Below are positions 43,860-55,199 of a stretch of 64,000 bases of DNA, in pieces (within the stretch, counting starts at the first letter, position 1; the number at the start of each line of letters is the position of its first letter). A program made the translations under genes and the position numbers. The notes below the pieces were generated by a model. It was not told the DNA's origin. It ran no database searches and was given only the letters and a program-made list of their open reading frames with translations. This DNA is from Peromyscus leucopus (taxonomy: Eukaryota > Chordata > Mammalia > Rodentia > Cricetidae), in contig NC_051072.1 of the NCBI RefSeq assembly GCF_004664715.2, forward strand, positions 35,162,142 through 35,226,141, in the 5' to 3' direction.

Positions 43860-44114
43860 ATTATTTTTATTAATTTTTAAAATCACCATACCAAGCCATG
43901 GCCTTCATTTTGACATTCTCATACACAGGTCACTATTCTTTTCTCTAAATTTCTCCCCACTGCTCTCCTACAACCTCCCCCAGTTCCCTTCCTTCCTACA
44001 GTCTCCCCTCTGCTTTCAAGGCTCAAGTTCTCCACTATGCTTTCTTTCCCCCACTCTTTCAATGTCTCTACCTATCAGTCACTCCCCTGAAACCTCCCAC
44101 ATCTGTTTGCCATT
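43860..44114 (-). mobile_element. Old L1 3'UTR fragment, antisense
   Basis: 'ttttgacattctcatacaca' and pyrimidine-rich sequence typical of a reversed rodent L1 tail. Interrupted by the L1 insertion that follows. Confidence 0.45.
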
Positions 44115-45032
44115 AAATCTAGTGTCCACTTCATGGATTTCCTTGAGAAGGAGAAATGGAAGAGATCTCCTGGCATGGTGGGTGATAGAGACTTGAGGGA
44201 GCAGGTTGGGAAGGCAGTTCATGGGGAGCAGGTTGGGGTGGGATGGAGTGGGGAGTAAGGACAGAGGCTGATGGGGGGTGGGGCATTTCAGGGTTTGGGG
44301 AAAACCTGGTGCCAGAGAAACTCCCAGGAAATCCACAAGGATGACCCAGCTAAAACTCCTAGCAATAGTGGAAAGTGTGCCTGATGTGGCCGTCTACTAT
44401 AATCAGATTTGTAACTACCCTAATTGTCATCAGAGAGTCTTTATTCAGTAACTGATGGAAGGAGATGCAGAGATCCACAGGCAAGTACTGGGCCAAGCTC
44501 CAGGAGTCCTCCTAAAGAAAGGGAGGAGGGATTGTACAAGCCAGGAGAATCAAGATTATGACAAAGGGACCCACAGAGACAGCTGATCTGAGCTCTTGGG
44601 AGCACATGGACTCTGAACCAATAGATACAAAGCCTGTATGGGACCGACCTAGGCCCTATGCATGTGTGTGACACTTGTGTAGCTTAGTCTCCTGGTAAGG
44701 CTCCTAGCAGTGAGATCAGGACCTGTCCTTGTCCCTGGAACTTACCTGACTTTTGGGAACCTGTTCTCCATGCTGGATTACCTAGCCTCGCCTTGATGCA
44801 GAGGAAAGAGCTTGGTGCTATCTCAACTTAATGTTCCATGCTTTGTTCAAGCCCATGGGAGGCCTGCACCATTCTGAATGGAGAGGGAGGAGGAGCAGAT
44901 GGAGAGGGGGTAGATGGGAGTGGGGAGGGGACAGGAGAGGAAAGAGGGGAAACTGTGGTGGGCATGTGAAATAAATGAAAAAAAAGTGTTAATAAAAAAA
45001 GATTAAATTAAAAAAAAAAATCTAGTGTCCAC
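44115..45032 (+). mobile_element. 5'-truncated L1 3'UTR insertion with 15-bp TSD
   Basis: aaatctagtgtccac occurs at 44115-44129 and 45018-45032. The insert (44130-45017) is L1 3'UTR only, with a G-rich tract (44880-44960), 'gtgggcatgtgaaataaatg' and an A-rich tail. No ORF2 remains. Confidence 0.85.
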
Positions 45033-45714
45033 AAGTGATTTTTCAGGCAACTTAGAAAATGCTGTTCTCCTATACACACAAAAGTGACTTCATGCTTTGT
45101 GTGCTTTTACTTTTGTTTTGTTATTTTTGTCATTTTGGTTTTCTTTCCTTCCTTCCTTCTTTTTTTTTTCTTTTCTTTTTTTTTTTTTTTTTTTGAGTGA
45201 GAACATAAAGTTGGGTATTTAGGGAGGTGGGAGGAGCTGGGAAGTACTGAGAAGGCGAAAGAACACAATAAAATCACTACATAAGAAAAGTTTTTTAATT
45301 AAAAAGTGAAATTTCAAATAAATAATGCTCAATTTTTCACTTTATATGTGGATTTCCAGCCAAAAAGAATTCAGAGGTCTCCCAAGCTGTGCTCCATTCC
45401 CTGCACTGATTGGTGAAGCCGCTGTCCATTGCACTTATTCTTTCCCAGCTTTCATTCCTTTTGGTCAATAGTTTTTGGTTTTGTTTAAAGTTCAAAAGAA
45501 TAAATCATTACTTAGATAAGTGTAAAAATAAGGTATGTTGAAATGCCAGCTCCTGAAAAAACCTTTATCTTTTCATAATGCCTCTTCATGGGAGTGGGGC
45601 ATCTATTCCTCAAGTCTCATTCTCTGTGCAGAGGGGTTTATGAAATAATCCTTAGAAGAAAACAAAACTGTGGGAGATACATTCCAATCCTGTTGATGCC
45701 TTTAAGAACTCATT
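45033..45714. other. Unique DNA with a poly(T) tract
   Basis: T-rich tract at about 45160-45194. No gene recognised. Confidence 0.5.
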
Positions 45715-46040
45715 CTTTTTTTTTTTATATTATAATGATATCATTTTCCCCTTCCCTTTCCTCCCTCCAAACTGTCCCATTTACCCCACCCCCTTGCTCT
45801 TACATTTCATGGGCTCTTTTTCTTTAATTGCTGTTTCATGTGTATGTGCATATATGTGTGTGTGTGTGTGTGTGTGTGCAAGTGTGTATAAATACATGAA
45901 TATAACCCATTCAGCCTGTATAATGCTACTTGTATGTATGTTTTCAGGGCTGATCTCTTGGTATTGGATAACCAGTTGGTGTGCTCTTCCCTGGGAAAGG
46001 CTATTGTCCTGTTCTCAGCACTTTAGCTGAAAATCAGTTT
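45715..46040 (-). mobile_element. Rodent L1 3'UTR fragment, antisense
   Basis: 'gtatgtatgttttcagggct', 'tggataaccagttggtgtgc' and 'cttccctgggaaaggctatt' match a reversed rodent L1 3'UTR. A (TG)n run at 45853-45878 lies inside. Confidence 0.7.
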
Positions 46041-47477
46041 AAAAGTGATTTTCTGCACAATGTTTAGGATTTGGGTCAGAGTCCTGCTAGAAAGTGCAAG
46101 TGATATTAGTGGGAAATGGCAACGATTTTAGTGATGTCTGAATGTTTCCTAGTGATCTTAGCACAAATGTAGATGGTTCTCAACCCATGAAAACCCATCA
46201 TGGATGTCATATTAGTTCATCACCCTGGATACAAAGAACAAGTCTCTTCTCTACCTCCCAATATCAAGTTATACACAAAAATCACCCTTCTGAAAGTCTA
46301 CAATAGAAACACTTGGGAAAATACATGCTGTGAAACAGCTTCCCTGCTTCTCCTCGTCTTTTCAGAAGGTTGTGAGTGATGCTGATATGTTAGCATACAG
46401 TTAAATGCAAATTCTGTGTAAAATACCTAAAGCCATACTGTCAGAAGTTACCACTCGTACTTCTATCATTGATCTATGTTGTGAATAGGTCAAAATAAAT
46501 TGACTTAATTTTAATTTTTTCTAGAGTTTGCTTGCACTTGTAGGATCACTTCAAATTCTAGATCTAGACCACTATGAATACTCAGATCCATAAAATGCAA
46601 TCATAATATTTCAAACTCCTTGAACCCCCTGGTTGGAAAGGCCAAGTTCTACAGGACACAGTTCAATGGAAAGGATACTTATGTATGTATAACAAACTTT
46701 AAAAAAATATTACATTCTACTGTACATCTTTTACTTTTCCAGTAATAAACTACACCTATATTCTCTATGTATTCCCATAGAGAAAAGATACATTTCCAAG
46801 TTCTACAACAGATTCTTTCCAGTCAGTAATTTTGTATCTTGCGAAGGAATTTACTTTTATGAATTTACATGTGAGTTTAATCAAGAAGCTCTAAGAATTA
46901 GTAATAGTTACAGAAGTTGCCACAAAAGATATGCTCTGAGAAAGTAAATGTTGATAATTTCATTTATTACTAAATGTGTTCTTTGCAAAAAGTGTTTTCT
47001 GTAGGAAGCAGATGGAATTCTGAGTGAATGTGTATTGTTTGGCATGGGTTCAGCCATCTCAAGGACCCTGAGGCTTCAGGCCCATAAGAATGGCAGTCTT
47101 CCCCTGGTCAGGCTAAGAGAATGGCAAATGCTTCACCTGGTGAGTATGCAAATGTTGACACAATGTACAGAAATCAACTGCAGCTTCTTCCTCTAATATC
47201 TACAGCAAAGCTGATGTCCTACAGACACCTCTTAGCAAGGCCAACTAACCCCTCCATTCTGCACTATGCGTAAAAATGTGCCGAGTTTCTATATCACATA
47301 GTAGGTAAGCTCCCTCCAGGCAAGCACTAGATACCGATCCCAGATTTTCTGTATGTGTGTCTGTCATGTTTAAAGTGCCATTTCCATTCCCATATCACTC
47401 CAGTCAGATTTCCAGGACAAAACCATGCTGGGTGCAGCAACTTACACATATATTTTTGGTATTAAAATGCATGATAG
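46041..47477. other. 1.4 kb of AT-rich unique DNA
   Basis: Nothing recognised on either strand. Confidence 0.5.
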
Positions 47478-47806
47478 TGGTCCATAAAGATGGTTCAGTG
47501 GATAAAAAGCACTTGCTATGGGAACACAAGGAACACTTCAAATTGCCAAAATTCATTTTAAAAAAAGAGTTGTAGGGACAGTGCCTGCAATCCTGGCACT
47601 GGTGAGATGGAGACAACTGGATTCCAAAAGCCTGGTAGCCAGTCAGTCAGGCACAAACGGTGAGCCACAGGTTCAGTGAAGAAACTGTTTCAAAAAAGTA
47701 AGGTAAAGATTAATAGAAGAACATAGCTGACATCTGGCCTGCACATGCACAGATAAGCATGGCCAATCATACAAGTGCACACAAGCACACCACACGCGCA
47801 AACAAA
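47478..47806 (+). mobile_element. B4 SINE
   Basis: ID-like head ('ataaagatggttcagtggat', 'aaaaagcacttgctatggg'), B1-like part ('cagtgcctgcaatcctggca'), 'gctgacatctggcctgcaca' and a CA-rich tail. Confidence 0.7.
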
Positions 47807-47819
47807 ATACCTTATGTAA

Positions 47820-47980
47820 ATTGTTGTTTGCAAATATTCATTATACGTGGTAACAAATTTTATAAAGACTTTTAATACATTTATAACATGTATTTTGACC
47901 ATATTCACTCCTCCTTTCTCTTTCTTCTCCATCCCTGTCCCACTATTCCCATTCATACGCCAACTCTCATGCTCTATAAG
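47820..47980 (-). mobile_element. Old L1 3'UTR fragment, antisense
   Basis: 'gtattttgaccatattcact' followed by pyrimidine-rich sequence is characteristic of a reversed rodent L1 tail. Confidence 0.45.
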
Positions 47981-49465
47981 AATACATGATGTAATATATG
48001 TCTCTATCTGCAATCTAAGATCCACAGCTGAGACCAAACATCCCGCTGCAGAGGGGCCCAGCTCCCAGCAGATCAGAGAACCTGGAGGGGAGATGTAGAG
48101 TAGGCAAACTACTGGCAGACCCACAGACACACATGGGAACTTTATCCGAGGGCCAAAGCTTAACTCTTCACTTTCCTTTGCTGCATGCTCTTACTCTGAT
48201 CTCTGTGCTGACCTTTGACCCTGGTGTTTTTCTTCTACGTTTTCTTCCCAGTTGTTCCCCTTCTTATCCTTCCTGATGTTTTCTTTTCACTTCTTCCCAT
48301 CTACCTTTTCTCTGATGATTTTCCTTCCACATCTTCCTTCCTGCATTATCTACTTTTCTCTTATCCTGTTTATACTCCCTAATACAAAGATTCCTATGCA
48401 AGAAAAGATCACCTCTCAACCACAAGTGACATATCTTCCAAAAAACAAATTAAAATCTTTACGTAAGAAATTACATGAAGATCACAAGTTACACGATTCC
48501 TTAGAAGCTCACAAGTAGTGAAACATTTTTTGTATTAATTTTTCCACCTTCACCCCAAAGCAATGATTCTTTTATAATTGATGACAAAGTTTTAAGCAAG
48601 TCAAAAGTATATTTCAGCCAGTTCCTTTTGTAAGCAGGTAGCTGCTTGCAGATTCAGTGTAGCAGATTCCTACAAAACTCCATTCACGTGGCCAGCTGAC
48701 CATCTAATTTTCTTTATACACAACAGGGTCATTTAATTTACTTTTACAACTTTGCTGTTTTAAAGGTACGTTCTGGGGCCTATGATTAATTCTGTAAGCT
48801 ACATGACCAAGGAATTCAGGCCTAACCATGGATGTAGGGATATAATTGCTTTCTTTAATCATCGGCCTGTTTTACCCCAGGCAAATTTCATAGGTCTGTA
48901 ATGCTTGAAACATCCTGGTTCTTATTTTTTATCCTTTGCAAATCTCATACCCTACAAAATGGAAGGTGACTTCTAGTCTATTTTTGCTTTTTTTTTTGTA
49001 TCTCCTAATGGAGCGGTTGGCAGAATAACCTAAACCATTTCACTAATCATCTTTACTAGCCGCCTTGACTCCCCCACCCCTGTATCTTTTAGGCTAAATC
49101 AGAAAGTCCAATTAAATCATAGATCTAACTAGTCATCATTGCTCCTATAAGAATTATCTTCATTATCACCTGCAAATAAATTGCCCAGTGAGGAGTGGGA
49201 TTCTCCCAAGAAAAGACACAATCACACTATACTGGATACAGTGGGATCCTTTCCTATAGTAATCACATCATGTCAAATAAGACAGGACCAACTGTGGCAG
49301 CAGCCAGCAGGAGGAAGCACAGCAGGAGCAAGGGGCATTCTGGAGACAATCCCCAGCACCCAGGGCTTTGCCTCTCCAGGGCTTAGCTTTGCTGTTTGGT
49401 GAACTGGACCCCATAAACTCCATTGCTGACTGCAGCTCCTCTGACATGGCCACCGACAACATTCG
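47981..49465. other. Unique DNA
   Basis: Pyrimidine-rich at 48160-48370. Overlapping frames at 49181-49491 on both strands have no motif. Confidence 0.45.
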
Positions 49466-49565
49466 TATTTGTTTTTCTGAATCTGAATCATTTTACTTGA
49501 TAGTATGCTCTCCCGTTATAATCGTTTTCTTGAAAATGACATCATTCTGTACTTCACTGCAGATG
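49466..49565 (-). mobile_element. Possible ancient L1 ORF2 fragment
   Basis: 'gaatcattttacttgatagt' and 'gaaaatgacatcattctgta' resemble a reversed, decayed L1 ORF2 C-terminus. Confidence 0.3.
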
Positions 49566-50508
49566 TGTGTATGTGGGTGGGTGGGTGGAGTGTGGGCAGG
49601 GTGTGGGTGTATGAGTATGTTGACAGAAACCTATACTGACCCCATGATTTAGTGTGCATAGCACTGCAATAAACCTAAGCATGCAGTCGTCTTCGTGGTA
49701 TTTAGATTCAGAGACCTACAAGTATACACTCTGGTGTGATATAGGCATATTAATTGGTAGGTTTATTTTTTTAAGTCTGTGAAGACATGTAGAATAATTC
49801 AATGATAATAATTCTTTTAGTAGTAAATATAAAATACATTATAATTTTGTATTAAAAATGATAATTTCAAGTTGCTTATTAATTGCTATCAAGGCCCAAA
49901 ATACAGTTATAACACAATGAGAGTCTAAGAAAATCAACCAAGGAGAGGAAACATTGAGGAGGGTCACAGAAAAATTCTATGCTATCCCATTCCTGAATCC
50001 AAATTAGTGGAAGAAACACCCACACATAAAAAGAGATTCCCCTGGCTGGAAGTTGTTCGAATTTTGGAATGCCCAAACTGATAACAGTGCTTCCAGAAAA
50101 GAATCTTCATTTTCCACTCCAAGAGCAGAGTTAGTCAAGATAAGTTAAATAGGTACAAAAGAAAGTGGAAATAAAAAATGTTGTGCTTGAGAAACACCAT
50201 ATAATATACTGATTACAACCAATATTATGTGTATATGGCATAGCATTGGGTCTTGTGAATAGCAAATTTCAATTTCAATTTCACACTTACATACATAATG
50301 TCTTTACCATGCTGATTTTTGTTTGGATTTTCAAGCTAGCATGCAAAGCAGCGGGCTCCATTATGAGACATCTACACACACTTTGCTCTTACGTGTCTTG
50401 CTTCCCCACTGGCATCCCTGTCGCTTTGAGATCTCGCTGATGGGTTTCTCTTCAATATAGCAGTCCTCCTGCTTTCCAGTCAAATCAGGAAGAGAAAACG
50501 CAGGCATG
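49566..50508. other. AT-rich unique DNA
   Basis: A short GGGTGT-rich patch at 49570-49610. Nothing else recognised. Confidence 0.5.
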
Positions 50509-50514
50509 ACTGAC

Positions 50515-50945
50515 TGTGGTGGTATTCTAATTGTACTAAAATGTGATTTTGATTGTATGTTAATAAATAAAGTTGCCCGGGGGTCAGAGCTATTAGAGCC
50601 ATAGACAGAGTGTGGCGGTGGTGGCACACGCCTTTAATCCCAGCACTTGGTAGATCTCTGTGTGTTCAGGGATACAGCCAGCATTGGAGACATATGCCTT
50701 TAAGACCTGGGGGGCTGTACATATAGACAGTGACGAGGCAGTCATGTGTTTGGGTTTACAACCAATGAGAAGACAGAACAAAAGACTATGAAAAGACAGA
50801 CACACAGGAAATAGCTCTCTTTCGGAGAGCTAGGACCACCGCAGGAGGAAGGGTGAGATTTTAGCTCTGAGCTCTGACCTCTCGGCTTTCTCTTTTACAT
50901 TGGTTCTGTGTTTCTTATTTAATAAGACGGTTGGTCATATCTACA
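50515..50945 (+). mobile_element. ERV solo LTR (type 5) with captured B1-like segment
   Basis: Begins TGTGGTGG and ends TACA, flanked by actgac (50509-50514) and actgat (50946-50951). The interior includes a B1-derived-looking segment ('ggtggcacacgcctttaatc') at 50615-50680. 431 bp. No viral genes. Confidence 0.7.
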
Positions 50946-50951
50946 ACTGAT

Positions 50952-51345
50952 GGTCGGCCTACCCGGCACACTGCACTTCCAAATGAGAAGCATGGCACAC
51001 CACGCTCCTAGCATTCTCAGCAGTCACAAGACTGAATTCTGAAGTAGGTGAGTCAGTGACTGGCCTGCTGATGAGTCTGAACTCTCCAAGTCTCCAGTTA
51101 CATGCTTCTTCAGAACAGAGACCCTGGTGGTATGAGCGCTCAAGGTCCCTCTGGGGTGAGGTGCTAGCCAATCACAGTCGATAGGCTTCCATATATAAAT
51201 AGTTGTTCACATGCAATAAAGGAGACGCTGTTCCCTGAAACCATCTCTGGAGTAGTTCATCTCCAAGCTCTTTACGGAGACCCACGGGCATGGCAGTCTT
51301 GTTGGGGGACGCCCTGGTAATGAAGGATTTGCTTCTCCTTTCATA
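50952..51345. other. Unique DNA
   Basis: Nothing recognised. Confidence 0.5.
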
Positions 51346-51562
51346 GCCCTCCTCCGAGGTTTGTTTGTTTTTTGTTTTGTGTTTTTGTTCTTGTTCTTGT
51401 TTTTGTTTTTTGAGACAGGGTTTCTCTGTGCAGCTTTGGAGCCTTTCCTGGAACTCACTCTATAGCCCAGGCTGGTGAACTCACAGGGATCCGCCTGCCT
51501 CTGCCTCCCGAGGGCTGGGATTAAAGACGTGCGCCACCACCGTCCGGCTCCTCCTCCTAGTT
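51346..51562 (-). mobile_element. B1 SINE, antisense, cricetid-type
   Basis: Flanks of the form 'ctcctccgaggttt' (left) and 'ctcctcctagtttt' (right) look like a TSD. Body: a GTTTT-rich tail, 'acagggtttctctgtgcagc', 'ctttggagcctttcctggaa' and 'gcgccaccaccgtccgg'. Confidence 0.9.
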
Positions 51563-51611
51563 TTAAGATCAACACTCACACCTTTATACATATGTATGTG
51601 TTCCCATGCAT

Positions 51612-51660
51612 GTGCGCGCGCGCGCGTGTGTGTGTGTGTGAGTGTGTGTGTGTGTGTGTG
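51612..51660. repeat. (CG)n-(TG)n alternating tract
   Basis: Alternating purine-pyrimidine: seven CG units followed by about 16 TG units with one GA break. A sequence type prone to Z-DNA. Confidence 0.9.
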
Positions 51661-51679
51661 TTCCACACAGGAAAGAAAA

Positions 51680-52110
51680 CACAGTATTGGGCTTTATGAG
51701 ACTGGCATATTTCACATAATATGATTTTTAGTGTGATCCATTTTTCTATAAGTTGCATGACTTCAGTAGTGAAGGCTGATTGTCCTATGAGTATGTGTAC
51801 CACATCTTAATTATCCATTGGTCTGTTGTGGATGGATATCTAGGCTGGTTCATTTTCCCTGCTATAGTGAATAGGGCAGCAATGGACATAGATGTGCAGG
51901 TACTTCTGGGGAAAGACTTTAGTGTTCCTCGGGTACATGTCTGACATTGGCATAGTTGGGTGATAAGGTAATTCTATTTCCATTTTTTTGACAACCAATC
52001 CAATTTTCCAAGTGACTGCACCAGTTCCCATTCCTCCCCGCAGTGTATAGGGTTCCTCCTCCCCACATCCGTGACAGCACTTTCTGCCATTTGCTTTATT
52101 AATGATGGCT
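51680..52110 (-). mobile_element. Old L1 ORF2 C-terminal fragment, antisense
   Basis: Minus-strand peptides WKIGLVVKKMEIELPYHP and IEKWITLKIILCEI, each open over about 60 codons but frame-shifted relative to one another, correspond to the ORF2 C-terminus. Confidence 0.7.
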
Positions 52111-52129
52111 ATTCTGAAAATAGATGTTT

Positions 52130-52456
52130 TACATACAATATATTCTGCTTAGGATTTCCCTTCTCTCTACCCCTCCTAGCTCCCCCCAACCTCCCCTCCC
52201 ACCTGGATCCAGCCCCTTTCTGTCTTTCCTTTGAAAATAAACAGACACCTAAAGGATAAAAATAAAATAAAATAGTAAAAAAACAAACATATGGAAATGA
52301 GATAAAACAAACAAACAGAAGGGAAAAAAAGCTGAATAAAAGGCACATGAAACAGATATAGATGCAGAGATCCAGTCATTCACACATTCAGGAATCCCAT
52401 AAAAACACCAAACTGGAAGCCATAACAATAATTATCATAGATATATGTTGTAATGC

Positions 52457-52493
<37 letters not shown>

Positions 52494-53060
52494 CTATAGG
52501 ATAAAAAATTATGTATATATTAAATTAAATTTTTTAAAAATGGGGAAAAGAAAAACAAACAAATAAAAAGCTCCAACACAACATGAGACAAAGAACCTGC
52601 AAAAATGTCTTTGAGTTCATTTTCTGTTGGTCATCTACTTCTTGGCATGGGGCCCAAACCCTTAAGAGTAGTTAGTTTCCCCAGTGAGGCTTTGTCGGGG
52701 AAAACTAAATTTTATTTGCAAATGAATATCAACTGGAGGCAGCTTCTGGCTAGGATAGGGGCATGTACACACTTCTCCTTTCAGCTTTAGAGCCCCATCT
52801 GGTGTAGACCCCTACAGGCCCTGTGCCTGCTGCCTCACGCTCTGTGAGTTGTGTGTGGCCCCTGCTGTGTTGACAAGGCCTTGTTTCCTTGGTGTCCTCC
52901 ATTCCTATAGCTCTTACACTCTTTCTGCCTCTTCTTCCAGGAGGTTCACTGAGCCATGAGGAAACTGATTTGATAGAGACAACTTTTGGGGGGCTGAGTA
53001 TTCTGAGATCTCTCACTCTGCATAATTTCTGGCTGTGAATCTCTGTATTTGTTCCCATTT
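52130..53060 (-). mobile_element. Rodent L1 3'UTR, antisense
   Basis: 'aacccttaagagtagttagt', 'tttccccagtgaggctttg', 'ctcctttcagctttagagcc', 'cccatctggtgtagacccct' and 'gcaggaggaagcagt' match a reversed rodent L1 3'UTR. An (AT)n tract at 52459-52491 sits inside the A-rich part. Confidence 0.75.
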
Positions 53061-53064
53061 ACTG

Positions 53065-53205
53065 CAGGAGGAAGCAGTAACCTAACAAAATGGAAAATAT
53101 CTTTACATCTACACACCCAATAGAAGGCTAATATTCAAAATAACTATATAAAGAACTCAAAAATTATCTATCAAGAAAACAAATAACCAATTTTAAAAAT
53201 GGTGG
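53065..53205 (+). mobile_element. L1 ORF2 fragment, left part of an interrupted copy
   Basis: 'aagaactcaaaaattatcta' and 'aaataaccaattttaaaaat' correspond to the ORF2 segment just before PIKKWA. The copy resumes at about 53999, so the intervening 0.8 kb is an insertion. Confidence 0.7.
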
Positions 53206-53998
53206 TGCAGATTCTGTGAGCCCATATGAGCCCTGTGTAGTTGATTCAGTGGGCCATGCTCTCCTGGTGTCCTCCATCCACCTGACTCCTACAAATTTGC
53301 CTTCCTCTCTAACACCTGAGCTACGAGGACAGGGACCCAACCTGGTGGAATTCTCCAATTTAGATTATCTCTCCACATAATGTCTGGCTGTGGGTCTTTG
53401 CATCCTCTCTCAGGCTGCTGGAGGAAGCCTCTCTGGTAACAACTGGCCTAGGCTCTGATCTAATAGTATAGCAGAAAATGATTAGGAATCATTTAATTGG
53501 TTTTGTTGTTGTTGTTGTTGTTGTTTTGGTTTTTTGTTTGTTTGTTTGTTTTGTTTTGTTTTGTTTGCCAGTGGTGTTTGGTTCTATCCTCGGTCTCTGG
53601 GCTATCCAGTCTCCAAGAGACCTGCATGGGTCAGCACCATGTCTTCTACATATGTGTAATAGACGTTAGCTTGGTGTTTTTGTGGGACTCCTAACAGTGG
53701 GGGTGGCTGTGTTTCTGATTCTTTTGCTTGCTTTTGGGATACTTTTCCTTCTTTTGGGCTGCCTTGTTCAGCCTCAATATGAGGGCTTTTGCCTTGTCTT
53801 GTTGTATCTTGTTTTGTTGTGTTTGGTTGTTGTCTCTTAAAAACCTGTTCTTTTCTGAAGGGAAATGGAGAAAGAATGGTCCTAGGGCAGAGGGGATGTG
53901 GAGGGCAGTTGGGAGGAGTGGAGGGAGGAGAAACTATGTTCAGGGTGTATTATATGAGAGAAGAATCTACTTTCAATAAATAAATAAGCAAAACAAAA
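53206..53998. mobile_element. L1 3'UTR copy nested in another L1, apparently inverted at its 5' end
   Basis: The left half (to about 53620) reads as a reversed 3'UTR ('tctggctgtgggtctttgca'). The right half is in sense orientation ('gtaatagacgttagcttggt', 'aggggatgtggagggcagtt', 'ctttcaataaataaataag') and ends in an A-rich tail. The inversion point near 53600-53640 is approximate. GTT/GTTTT-rich simple sequence lies at 53500-53570. Confidence 0.6.
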
Positions 53999-54800
53999 CA
54001 ATTGCTATACAGATCTAAATAGAGAATTCTCAAAAGAGGAAACTCAAATGGCTGAGAAACACTTAAAGACATGGTCAAAATTCTTATTTATCAGGGAAAT
54101 GCAAATCACAAACTCTTTGAGATTTCATCTTACACCCATCAGAATGGGCAAAATCAATAAAACAAATGACAGTTATCCTGGCAAGGATGTAGAGTAAGGG
54201 GAACGCTCATTCATTGCTTGTGGAAATGCAAACTTCTATAACCTCTATGTAAATCAGTGTGGTGATGCCTCAGGAAGCTGAGAATAGATCTACCTCAAGA
54301 CCAACTATACCACTCTTGAGCATATACCCAGAGGACAGTTCATCCTACCACAGAGACACTTAGTCATGTTCATGGCTGCTGTATTCATAATAACCAGAAA
54401 CTGAAACCAACTTACATGTCCATCACAGAAAAATGGATAAATAAAAAATGTGGTACATTTATACAATGAAGTATTACTCAGCTGTTTAAAAAAATGAAAT
54501 CCCTGGGTGAATGGATGGAACTAGGAAAAAATCCTGAATAAGGTATACTAGATCCAGAAAGATAAATATGACATGAATTAGCTTATATGTGAATATTAAC
54601 TGTAAGTCTATGATAACCAGTCTACAATCCATAGAATCACAGAGGTTAGGAAATAGAATAGGCAGTTATGGAAGAACAGGGGTCAGAGGGATGGAATAGG
54701 AGGATCAAGAAGGAAGTGGGAGAAAGGGAGGATGAGAGAGGGAATATTCAGAGGGACAGTTAAAAGTAAGGGCCATTTGAAAATAAGCAATCCCTATAGT
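53999..54800 (+). mobile_element. L1 ORF2 C-terminus and 3'UTR, right part of the interrupted copy
   Basis: 'gagaattctcaaaagaggaa', 'cagggaaatgcaaatcacaa', 'accactcttgagcatatacc', 'catggctgctgtattcataa' and 'aatggataaataaaaaatgt' are sense ORF2 3' sequence, followed by a 3'UTR. Many frame breaks, so an old copy. Confidence 0.85.
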
Positions 54801-54801
54801 T

Positions 54802-54900
54802 CATATATATATATATATATATATATTAGATATATGCATATATATGATTATATATAATATGTGTAATATATTAGAATATATTACATATATAATTAGATAT
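54802..54900. repeat. (AT)n-rich simple sequence
   Basis: Pure AT at 54802-54826, then degenerate TATA-rich DNA. Confidence 0.85.
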
Positions 54901-55199
54901 ATCAGTGTGTATAAAATCACTTGTATGTGTTCAGTCATAGCCTCAGGGCATTAGCAATTGCATCAGGTTGCACTGGGAAATAAGCCAAAGCCACAAAGAA
55001 TCAGCCCCTGGCTGACCATTTCACTTTACCTACAGAAACTCAGGTAATACAAGCAACTCACCCTGAGAAACCACAGAAACAGCTGTAACTTTCTTATCTG
55101 CGGGGATGGGAGAAATATTTAGAATGTAGTTCGGGATTATGCTAGTTTAGTAAAGTAGCACTTGTAGGTTATACTCCAAGAATCAAGCCATGGAAAGCT
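54901..55199. other. Unique DNA
   Basis: Nothing recognised. Confidence 0.5.
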
